64,000 nucleotides of DNA from Hydractinia symbiolongicarpus (Eukaryota; Cnidaria; Hydrozoa; Anthoathecata; Hydractiniidae). Every line of letters starts with the position of its first letter. The stretch's first letter is position 1. The stretch spans positions 18,912,001 to 18,976,000 of the forward strand of contig NC_079883.1 in the NCBI RefSeq assembly GCF_029227915.1. The letters are read 5' to 3'. This document shows positions 44,401 through 56,400 of the stretch, piece after piece. A model generated the notes under the pieces. That model saw only the letters and a list, made by a program, of their open reading frames with translations, ran no database searches and had not been told where the DNA came from. The position numbers and the translations under genes were made by a program.

Positions 44401-47400
44401 TCTCTGAGTTCGCGTTATGACGCCTTACTTAAATGAGATTTTACACCTGGAGTAAAAATATGTAATTTGACGATTTGTAAAACCGGTTCAGAGATAATAA
44501 AATGTTCGTTCTGGGACAGGCGCGCACGCACATCATACAGCAAATGATCAACTGCTCCAGAAATGATGTCACGCTTCATTACACAATATAGGGAATTCCC
44601 GAAACCTGAAATCATCCCGAATCCAACAATTCCGATAAACCCCGGGAAATACCGATAAAATGCAACGCATGCGCAATAGCGACTAACGGGAATAATGCTA
44701 ACATCAACAAAAATAGAATTGAGTAAGGGAATTCCCTTACTCAAAATATGACCTATAGTAAAAAACAATATTAGTTGGTTTAGAAATATTCCCGATGATA
44801 TCAAGACCCAGGAAATGTGTACCAGAGCAGTTCAAGAGGATCCCCGAGTGCTCTGGGATGTACCGGATCATTTAAAGACCCAAGAAATGTGTATTAGAGC
44901 AATTCAAGGGAGGGACTGGCTGCTCAGGTATGTTCCGGACTGGTTCATTACTCGGGAAATGCGAAGGGATAATATTTATCCTCAATTGCTCGAGGAATAT
45001 CGACAGAGGAAAGCGGCATAGGCTAGGATTGGGGATGAGCTGGCTCCAATAGCGTGGCATCCCGATAGGGCCATGGACTGGTTTTTTCAGAGGATGAAAA
45101 GGCCGACTTTGAGCTCTTGTGGAGTAAATAATGAAGGAACAATGCGATGACTCTGTGGACGGAGGTTCTTCATAAAAGTTAAGCTGCTATGCTGGTACTG
45201 CTGGTATGAGTATATTACGTATAACGGTGGCCACTGTCCATGTACCCGACCTTAGTTGACCCCCAATATTACCAAAATAGAGGATGTTCAAATTCGGTAA
45301 CGAGAATGTTAATTCAAGAGACTTTTATGTCAAAGCGAATCCACTAAATATGGAAGATGTAAATATTGAAAATATCGTGCTAAGTGATGCTATTCCAGCC
45401 TCGCGTTATGTTGAGGGTTGCTCTCTTACCATGTCATTCGATATCTATAACCATCCCGAGTGGTAAGAGAAGTATGAGAGTATCCTGACCAAGGTAGAGT
45501 CCTTGGAGTGTCATTGTTTCACCACCCCTCCTGTGAAAAAAGGTAAATACTTCACCACCAAAGTGAAGGTGTGGGAGGGTAAAATTAGAACTGATTTGCA
45601 TTCTAAAAAAGTACCACTAGAACAAAGCTGCGAGTGCAACGCCATAATAAAGCTATCTGGCATCTACAAGCAATGTTTTACTATATGCAAACCTACTTGG
45701 AGGAGTGCAAGTATAAGGTTGTCAAGTTTTATGGCACCCGATATCTTAGTGATTCTGATGACGAATCCTTCGTCGTAGTAGACTAAATGTGACAGGTTTT
45801 AGTATGCTGTTGATCCAGCATACCAAAACAAAAGGATGTTCATTACCGAATTAAAAAAGGAAGCCAAGGCGTTAGGTATCCGTAACATTTCAACCATGAA
45901 TAAGGCCACCCTTATCGAGGTGATTCGTAAGGTTAAATACAAGGATGCCTCCACTCAAACCGATGGCCCTTACTGCGAACCCTGTTCATTGATAGCATTG
46001 GATGAACGTCTTAAAGGTTCCCTCCGCCGTTTTAATGATGCTACCTAATAATGTCCTATACATATAAGTATTAAAGAAAGTAACATTCGTTTTTTACAGC
46101 AAAGTTTAGTACAGCAAATAATTGTAAATAAACTTTCAAATTTTGAGCTACCTCATTTAATGTGGCTTTATCATGCTCACGCTTCTTCTCGAACTTTGAA
46201 TTCATAATGGCTGCATAATTGACGTCACAAGGACCAAAGAATTATAGGATACCTCACGGTGATATATTCTACTGACTAATTCATGTTTAGAATGCCTTGT
46301 TGATATGTTTCGAAGTATTAAGTATTTATGAGATATAGAAGATTCATTAGCGCTAGAAAAAAATTTTGTTGTTTGCTTAATGCAGAATTATTTGTTTTCT
46401 TTTAAAAGCAACACGTTTGTTAAGTACTGTAATCTTCGGATGAGTCGGAATCAAAATATTCTAACGTTGTACTTGGCTTCCAGTTTAAACCTAAACGTAG
46501 GGGGGGATTTATCGGACTCATCGTGGGTGACATATGACAGTGATAGCGATGGGCAAATAGCAGAATTAAGGATTAACCTTGACGCTACGTCGTGGTGTAA
46601 ATGCAACAATTGCCGTCAAATGAGCTCTGAAACTGAATGTTTTTGCTGTCACGAACTGGAATCAAGACATGTATAACCTACAAGGTGTGTACTTTTTAGC
46701 GGCATATACGAAACATTATATGTTGATTATTAAGTTATTAAAAATATATTCTTTAGAAATAAACTGTATAGTCAATCACGAAGATTTCTACCCGATTGTT
46801 TTAAGGAAAGGAAATCTCTGGACTGCTTTGGTTGGAATGTATGATAGAGAATCGACGTATCTTCCTCCAAGAAATGACGTTCCCAATAAGTAAGTAGGTG
46901 TTGTTCCAGTCAAAACACGCTGTTTATAGAAACATGGGTTATAAGAACATAAGTTTGATATTTCAGGTTAACATTTTTCTTTTAGAACATACTGCTATGC
47001 TGCTTACCGACAGTTCACGTGGTGGGTTCACAACAGACTTGGCAAATCTGTGCGAAGGGTCATCCCGTCATGTGCAGAGACAAAAATTCGTGATGCTTAT
47101 CCAGAGCCTGACGGGGTATACACAGGATATATGGAAGGGCGTGTAGTTCCTGAAAATGAGTTAACATGGGTTTTCCATGATGCCGAAAATGTATTTTAAC
47201 TTAATTAAAAAAATAAAAAAAATAAAAAAATAATATGTACAAATTACATAAAATAAAAAGTAAAACAAAATTATGTCATTTGTGAGTATTTAATTGAGTT
47301 TTCAAAAATATGCTCTCTACAGGACCTTTCGGCAGGGGTAATAAAGGATCGTTTTTTTCCCGGACGGCAATTACAGGTGCCTTTCACCTACCAATTATAT

Positions 47401-50400
47401 TAACCCATAAAATCACGTGACTTAGTCTTCTTTAGCAACAAGACAGCACATTTTTTTCCCTTTCCTTTTCACCTCGCTAATAATCTTTCGTGGTTTGTTA
47501 TCAATCACTAACCAAATCTGTTAAGCATGGTCAACAAACAAATCGAGAAAGAATTATTTAGAGGTAACCCTTTCGTTATAAACAGACCCTTCGTAATGAC
47601 TGACCGCTTACGCCAGGTCGGGTTGTTTTGATTCTATCACGGATCAATTTCATTACCCGAGCAGAAAGCGGTATAAGAGACAAGGCCTGTGCGTCTCATG
47701 AAGCCCTTGTTTCTTAGGTCATCCCTTTACCCACACAACATCCTTTCTTAATACGATACTTCGAATCCTCCACTGGAGAGTAGGGACACCCAATCAAAAA
47801 TCATGTTTACAATATGAAAAAGAAAATATTTTTAAAGCTAATTAGAATTGTGATAGCGGAACAACTTCTTTATAATTAATTTCATATAGAAATCTCGCTT
47901 CGTCGTTTTCATGCTGCAAGACGGTGTGGTTTTGGCTCTTGTGACGTCAGGAGGTATCCTGATGTTTTTTCAAGATTTTGAAGCGTGTTTTTAATGCTGC
48001 AATAATGGCGGTCGAAGCACAAGGTTTACGAAAACATGGAATAAGTAAATCGTGTTTATGCTTTTATTTTGCAAGTAAATCATTAAATAATACTTTTTTC
48101 TATAATGTTTTAATGGTTTCCTTCGGTTAAGATGAACTTGTTATAACGTCGGAGGCAACCTTTAAACAATGCTCGAGAGACTCTAAGGAGAAGCGTAAAC
48201 GAGTGATATATGATGGAGACTTGTTGATAGACGCAGATACTGGAGAATTGCTCAATTAATCTAGTATGTTGTTCAACATACTAGACCATGTATATTATTA
48301 TGAATACGCGGGTGGTTCATCTAAGTAGAACTTACATGCTGCACAGATTGTAGTTTTTTCAATAGATCTTCCTCTTGGCCTCCTCACGCCCTTTCGCGAC
48401 AAACTGCTGTTGCTCCCGTTCGTTGATAGGGTCCATGATTTTCCGTGTTCGTAGTCGGGCTTGCTCCTTCATTATATACTTCTGTTTTTCTTGCATGATT
48501 AGGCTGAACTCGTGGTCGCTAATCACACCATTCTCCACGGCTCTGCTGATAAGGTCAACAATAGAGCTGAGTTTGGTTTCCGCCAGTAATCTTATGCTTT
48601 CATGCTTTTTAATCTTAGTATTCAGCCTCTTATAAGCATTTTTTAGACCTGCTTGACCCAATCCCACAGCTATGGTGATGCCTCCCATGGCTACAGCCAA
48701 TGGTACACCAATTCCGGATAACATACTTCCGACCCCAGCGCCCGAAGTAATGACACTTACGGCCAGCAGACCATGATCGGTGTATCGAACCCACGTACCG
48801 TGCATTTTAAACTTTTTGGCGAGTTTGTCCCGCTCCTTAATCTCATTACGTAGATATTGTTCAACTTCTTCGATTTTCGTGAGCCTATAGACTTGTGAAC
48901 TGTCCTCCGGAGGTGCAGAAGGTAAAGGCGGGCAAAGCTTTGTAATATCCGTCATTTATTCTATGGGTAAATGGATCGTTATTCCCATGAACAAGACATT
49001 CTTATCGTGGTGATACTCATCCGTCAGCATGAACTCAAGGCGATCCGTCGAACCTTTCAAAGGAAGGTAGTTAACTCCTTCGTTGCAAGTATGGCTAGTA
49101 TCTTGGATTTTTTTCCGTTAAGCAGGCATCTATCCTCATCGAGCTGGTGGCAAGTGAGTCTCAATCGCTGGTAAACATCAGTCCTATAGTAGCTATCATG
49201 GTCGCCCTCGGTAAACATTGACTTGGTATCAGGGCTTCAAAATCCCCGACGCTAAAGTCCCCGTTATTGGTCGACCCAGGCGTCGGTTTGTAAATTTTGA
49301 TCTCGTTCTTTTTTTCGAAAAGGTTCAGCCATGTAGGTCGAATGCTGATCGACTTCAGAGCGATCTTTGTGTCCTGCTCTAGGCAGTCCTCAAATATCGT
49401 AGCTTTACTGATATCCGTACTATACAGTTGCTTCATGTTTGTTTAAAGAAACATGAACATTTATAGCTATAGCCACAAGCAAAATACAAGTCCAACAGAG
49501 GTGAGTGGCCTCTCGGTGTAACTAACTTGGAGCATCAGGACCTCTACGTGTCTACGACTCAGCACATTTCCGTGGCCTTCCCACAGTTCACCAAGTACCC
49601 CATCAAAGTCCCCACTAACCTGTTGAACGATCCTGTGAGTGTAAATTGGGAGGGGCAAACCCTAGACTATTGGAACATCCAGGTGAATTTCGCTTGTCAT
49701 TGCGCGACAACGGCGTTGGGGATCTCTGCCAAGCACATGAGTGGCTCCGTACCCCTCGTTCAATCCATTTTCAAATTCCACGTGTACTACCACATGAGAC
49801 GTATTCTCGCGAGAATGAAGGTACCTATGCCATACGAAGGAGCCTTTTCCCAGTACGAGAACCCCTACTCCACCTCGGGTATGCGCGAAAAATGTCGCGA
49901 GTAGGGTGCGGACCCCAACGCTTTGTACAAGTTCAAAGCTCTGGTGTCATCGTTGACAAATGGTAGATGGTGGCCGCAGGTTGATGGGGATTGGGCCAAA
50001 TTTATCATTCCCACTAGTTGGGGTCTGACATCGGAGGGCCTGATGAAGCTTAGCGAGAGTATTCGCGTTACGAGATTTTACTACTAGGATCACAAGCGAG
50101 TGCCAAGGCCTCAATCCTAGCCTCTAAAGCCGATAACTTCACGGCTAGACAGATCCTCCTGCAGAAATTCGAGGCCAAGGTACAACGTGAGGAAAATGTA
50201 GGCCACGATATCAGCGAGTTTTAAAAGATATTGCAGTATACACGAAGACTAGTAAATTTCGCCGTGATATCCAGCGTGTACATGCTTCCCTCCAACATGG
50301 ACCTCCGCATTGGAAAGATTGTGGGGTATAACAACAACGTTCTAATCGCGCCCTCTAACATAGGTGTAGGTGTAGGTGTGGAGCTAGATCTGAACATGGA

Positions 50401-53400
50401 CCATGCTGTCAAGCATGAGGCAGCCTTCACCACACCTCCGAGGCAACATATCGAGTCGTTGAAACATCAAGCACCAAGCCATGAAATGGGGCAGGGTCCC
50501 ACCCCACCCCGATCGGTTCCGCGGATGTCCATGAGAATATCAAGGCCACCGTAATAACGGTGGGGGTAGGACTGATCATCGCATATATTTGGTGGAAATA
50601 AGTCTAATCTATTGATCAACAAATTAGACGTAAATTTACGACCTTTTTCCCCTCTTAGCCGCGACGTAAGCCACCACGATACCCACAGCAGCAGCCATGG
50701 CAATATACAGATGCCTTGCTGCGAACTCGACGACCCTCGCTGCAACTCTGCAGAAGAACGAGACCACGCTGCCAATAATCCCTGGCAAGGCTGAGCCAGC
50801 CTTACCCGCAAGGTACTTCAAAACTCGGACGATTTTTTGAAGCTGTTTTTGGACGAAACCCTTGTCATCGGCACTTCCTCCTGCTGCAGCTCCTCCGGAA
50901 GTGCCTCCACCTCCAGTGACAGCGAGTACGATTGGGAATATGAGCAGACCGATAGCCGAGACGATGCTAGCGATAGTCAAGCCTTGTTCCCTGAAAAGGG
51001 TCTTGAGTTTTTCCATGAGTGACGTGTCATCCCCTACGATTTTCATCAATGTCTTTTTGATGTGTAGCAGCTGGCTCTGAGTGTCGGATGATAGTAAACC
51101 GTGCGCTTTTGCCGTGGCCTCCTTTTGATCACGTAGTCGTTCCAGGTCTTCCTTGACCTTGGCTATATCCCTGTCCCAGATAGCTAGCTGTTCCTCGGAT
51201 GCTCCAGGTGTAGCCTTCTTGCTCTCGAGCTCTTTCACCTTGGCTTCTACCCTGTCGATCTCACTGTCGTAAATGACCATCTTGCCCTTCAGGTGCTTAA
51301 GGTTACCACGTAAAGTTTGTAGCTCAAGGTTTAGCCCTCTTCTTTCACGTTCTGTGATATCCCCGCCAAAGGAAGTATCCTCGATTAGACTCTGTGTCAT
51401 CGAGCACGTTCTCGAGTAGCGGCAACATTTCGATGTCATCAGCCTTTTCATTGACATTATCCAATTCGTTAAGGAGTTTCTGAATCATAGTCTTACTACC
51501 TATGTGTGGTGTAGTATAGTCGTCGAACCCCATGGTTTGCAATCGCCCCGCACCTAACCTCCTCCGTATCTCGAAAACGCTCCTCAATTCACCATTCCTA
51601 TTCGTGAGCTCTACACCATCGTAAAGAAGCCGGTTCCCGTCGACTTTAAACTCGTTGTAGTATCTCGCACTCGGCTCTCCCAGCTCCCCACTAAGAGCTT
51701 CGTAGAGGCTATCAACTTTTGATTTTAGTAGCTCCTGCCTTGCCGTGAGAGTCGTGGTGTCAGTGAGGCCACCTTGTGAAGGTGTTGCGGGCGTAGTGAT
51801 TGATCCGGAAATATCCCCGGGTCGAATGATCTCACTCTCGCTACTAAACTCCTCAGGCTCGTCTGGAATGTCTTCTTCTGGCGTAAAGTCATCTCCTTCA
51901 TATATTGGATTAATCGGCATTTATTCATTCCTCTAAAACCTATAATAGATGTACGGAATTAAGCTAAATCCTCACAAGAAATTAAGGACAATGTTTGCTA
52001 TGAAAGGCAAGAAACAGCGTGTCAAGGTGAGCCATCTTGGAGCTTACGTGTACCAACACGAAACGCACCATCGTATCAAACATTGGACAGGCTCTAGTAC
52101 AGAATCTTCGTATAAGCTTGAACGGAAATGAAATCCAGAACATCGCCAACTACATTATCTTTGCAACATACAAGGATCTATGGCTGCCAAAGAATGATCG
52201 GGATAACAATTTAATTCTCCAGGGCATAAAACCCAATGATGGTACAATCCGCGCCCTACAGGTGAAGGCTAGTGACCATGTTGGGAACGATGAAGAAAAA
52301 GCGATCGTGCTGGCTTACGGGAACACCTTTTGTATCCCTATTGGAAAATGTTTGAATTCACGAAGGATCTACCATTTTATCCGGCAGGTCTACACGACAG
52401 GTTGCAGTTTGTACTGCACTTTGCACAGCACAGCGACGTAATTAAAGATGCTGGTACGGCAGCATTAGGGTCTATCGCAGCCAAGCCAGCCGATGCTGGG
52501 TACAAGATCAGTAACAATCACTGGAATTTGATAAAGTTTTTACCGAAGAGCTTGCCAGCGCTATGATGTCAAGGTACAGGACGTTCGCTCTGCCGTATGA
52601 GCGTGTACTCCGCAGCAAGGTTATAACAATGAAAAAAGCTGATACCAGCTACAGCCTCCAGATTGATACTCCGGCGAAGTCTTTGAAAGGCGTTTTGCTA
52701 TTGTTCGTAGACCCTGGAAAAGTGAAGGCATACAGCGGAGTCAATGAGGTCTTCTACAACCCCAAGATAGAGAAAATCTCTATTACTGTCGAGGGTGAAC
52801 CTAATGAGCTCTATAGCCACGCCATGCTGCCGAAGGACCATCTGGAACAAATCTTTGAACTTTTCGGATCCCACGATAGCGAAGTGACCATTGGGCAGTT
52901 CTTCAGTGAAAGATACGCGCTGTTCATTGATTTCAGAGTGACACCCGACGATACCCTACATGGTAGTGGGAGACCCTTGCAGAGGTTATCAGACCGCATC
53001 ACTCTCCACATGACGAAAAAAGCTGACGGAACTGGGAATATCAAATGTTATGTGTACTTACTCCAAGATGCGCAGTTGAATATTCTAGATGGTAGATTTC
53101 ACAGTGTGAAATATTAGAAATAAACATGGCAACAATTGGCGTACTCGTGGCAGGTGCAGCGAATAATGCGTTGGCATTTAGCGGTTCAAATTTTGTCTTC
53201 AGCAAACTCAGTGGGCACGGCGAAGAAGAGCGCAACAGACACGATTTAGCGATCGAGCAATTACAAGCTGCTCAAAGCCAATGAGTGCGGGATCGTCAGG
53301 CGAAGATCGATTGGTATAATCAGCAACGAGAGCTTAAGCGCCAAGCTAGAGAAAGTTTGAAAGAGCTCGATGAGGGTATGCGAGAATACTATATCGCGAC

Positions 53401-56400
53401 GATCAAAAAAGCTCCAAAACTCTCCGACTACTATATTCCCTCGAAGCAACAACAAGACGGTGACCTGACGTTCATCGTAGGATCCCTGGCACTTCTAGGT
53501 TTTGCAGCGTATAAGTGCGCCTAGATGCAATGCAGAACACTTTTCGACTTGTAATAAACATGTCGAAAGTAAAAGCACATATCCTCACAGAGGAAGAGGG
53601 GGAAAAACTAAGCAGCATCTACTACCAGCCCGAACATCTCTGGACTGGACGCAAAGCCATTAAACTACTCTCCCAGCAGAGTGGTCTCTCCAAAAAGAGA
53701 GTTATTCACTGGCTAACTTGTCAACTCCTGTGGCTCAGACATATCAAAGGCCCCAAGCGCATCAATTACCCTCATTTCACAATTACAAAACCAAATGAGT
53801 TGCGCCAATTTGATTTGCTCTATATGCCACATAATAAAGTGTATGGAAACATCTATAAATATATTCTCACGGGCATCGATGTAGCTTCGCAGGTACAAAT
53901 TAGCGAGGCCATTGAGAACCAAGAAAGTCAGCGAAGTCGCTGATATGATCCAGGACATTTATAAAGCGGGACCTCTCCGCTATCCGAAGACCTTCCATAA
54001 CGGTAGTGAGTTCAAATCAGACGTGAGCAAGTTGCTGGAAGGTAAGGGTGTCAAGATCAAGCGAGCGACTACGAAGTGCCACCACACTTTCACGGCGTTC
54101 GTGGAGTCCTATAACAAGGTGCTCGCAGAAAGAGTCTTCAAACCTCCATGCGCAAGAGCTTGCCTCGGACGAAATTAGTACCACATGGGTCAAACACTTG
54201 TACACTATCGTGAAAAGCATGAACACCACCAAGACTGCTATAATCGACATGAAATCCAGCAAGGCCATCACACTCGACGTTTTCCCACTCGCAAAAAGCC
54301 AGGAATATTCTGAATACAAGCCTCTGCCTGAGGATGGTCTTTACGTGTATCTCCTGCGGCCTGGAGAAGAGCATGGTGATCAAAAAAGACGTGCAACGGA
54401 TGCTTGGTGGAGCAAAAAGACGTATAGACTGGACCGTATCGTGACAGGTACCCGTCTCCTCTACTATTTGGCAGATGGGCCTGATCGAAGCTTCGTGGTT
54501 GAGGAGCTCATGCTAGTACCCGAGGATGTTAAAGTACCTCCGGGGCATGTAAAAGAATGGTAAATTTTACGAGCCCGAGGGCCATTCCCAAGTCCCCAGC
54601 TACAGGGGAACCGCTCAGTTGATAGGTGTCGTTTATAACGACACCTATCATTTTTTTTGACCTTTCGTAAGGGAGGGGCTTAGCGCCCCTCCACCTACAA
54701 GCATGATCCGTGTTTGGTTGAGGTCGTTGCTAATGACCCCTATTTCATGACATGAAATGGTCCTAATATTTCATCATATAGTAGATCAAGCAAAAGGCCA
54801 GATAAGTTCCATGGAACATAATCTCAAACCTTTCGTTATTTTTCTCCCTCTCCCGTATCACATTTAGCTCTTCATAAGTGGCCTCCAGTTGGTTTTTAAT
54901 ATAATAGAGTTGATCCATTTCTTCGTGGCAAGCCCTCAGTTGCTTTTCCAATTCCCACTTTTCCTCATATAATCTGTTGATAGAAGTCATTTATTTTAGT
55001 TAAAAGTCAAGGCAAAATGCTCCAAATTTCAAGCGTATGTACACCCACGTCACTCCAAAATTTTCCAGGTCCGAGGGTGCTCAAGTCTGATCCACAGGCA
55101 GGCATTCTTGGATTTTTTGAGTTGAGCATTGATCGATCCCCAGCCATTTATCTGATTCGTTTCCTCATCGATGAGCTTCATATCAGAGCGCTCCGAAGGG
55201 TACCACATGAACAGCTGTTTTTTCTGGCGACGAAGGTTTTTCGGTAAAGCGGTGTATGACTGAGTTAACAACCAGAGACTGTGCCCTCGATGTCTCCCAC
55301 TGATAGCGAGCTCAAGGAGCGGTTGTCGACGCTTATCCAGACTCTCTTCCGCGATCATATCGTGAACGATAAACAAAGTCTGCTCCCCTGCCAGGAGCTT
55401 CGATAATTGCCCGATGCAGTCGAACATTGGTCTCGTGGCTCGATTAGGAACACATAGTCATCTTTCCAAAGCGATGCTCTATCGAAATAAGTCTGGTGGT
55501 GCGTGTACTCGTTCTCTAGGAGATCGAGTACGCGCTGTGTTTTCCCGCACGAGGTAGGTCCAGTAAAAATAGCTGTATGCGGGTCTTTTAATATCTCCAA
55601 CATTTATTCTATCTGCCGGTGGCAGACAGAACCTTGTAGGGTACTTATTTCGGTTTTGGCACGATGGAGGCGGGAATCCACGCCTTACTTACAGCCATCT
55701 CACGACTTCCACGCCCAGCTGTGAAATAGACGCGCGATATCGCAATAGAAGTCCTCTGTTCTTATGTGGTATATAAAACTATCGGTGTCCATATAGCAAA
55801 TCCGCAGCTTGTTACCATATTTCGGCTGCATGAAATCATAGTGAAACTCATACATCACCATTTTAGATTTATCCAGGATCGCTTGGCCTATAAATATTGG
55901 CTTGTTCATTTTGATTCCCGTCCTGCCCATTTCAATCCCCATAAGGTTCTTACTGAAATAGTTCCCACCCCTAAATTTTGGTTGCATGACGAGCTTCGTA
56001 TAGGCTGCTTCATTCGTGACTAATTTAATATTCCTATGATTGCGTATATTCTCCATGGTTTTCCCAAAAACCGAGAGGTTCATAAGCTGGTAAAAGTCCC
56101 TCTCAAAGTCGTTTTTGGCGGCAGTTCTCAGCCTCGTATTGTGATCTATATAACCTCGCAGCCAAGGCTTTTGATTAAACTGGATAGCTCTATGTACTTT
56201 TTTGAGCTCGAGCCCATGCTTTAAAGCTTGATGAAGAACCCCGATGTGCACCACGCACTTCCGTTTATGTTCGAGATTTGGTATCAGTTTCTCAACCCTA
56301 TGAACCACCTTGCGCTCCGGCAGGAAAGGCAGCTCGTTGTGCTTGTCATGTAGGCTCTTTGGATAATCGATATCAACCTCCAAGATGTAACCGTGCTTGT

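Larger units (their letters stand above)
42600..44489. other. Intron DNA left of the Polinton
   Basis: Holds a ~60-bp duplicated block (43,034-43,083 and 44,262-44,312: attactatctcgc..actcctaactaac), a (cgaa)n run at 43,083-43,104, a ~125-bp tandem duplication at 43,177-43,435 and a tRNA-like fragment at 44,372-44,425. A 12-nt piece at 43,897-43,908 has perfect splice borders and the right phase but is too short to trust as an exon. Confidence 0.45.

Noticed and set aside
44372-44425. Functional tRNA gene
   Set aside because: Only a T-arm/box-B half is present; no box A, D arm or anticodon arm could be folded.
44415-44804. 129-codon minus-strand ORF across the Polinton left end
   Set aside because: It crosses the element border and the inverted repeat, which a real gene would not do.
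46380-47199. P2X receptor ion channel
   Set aside because: Only the intracellular P2RX7_C-type domain is present; there are no channel membrane segments or ligand-binding ectodomain.
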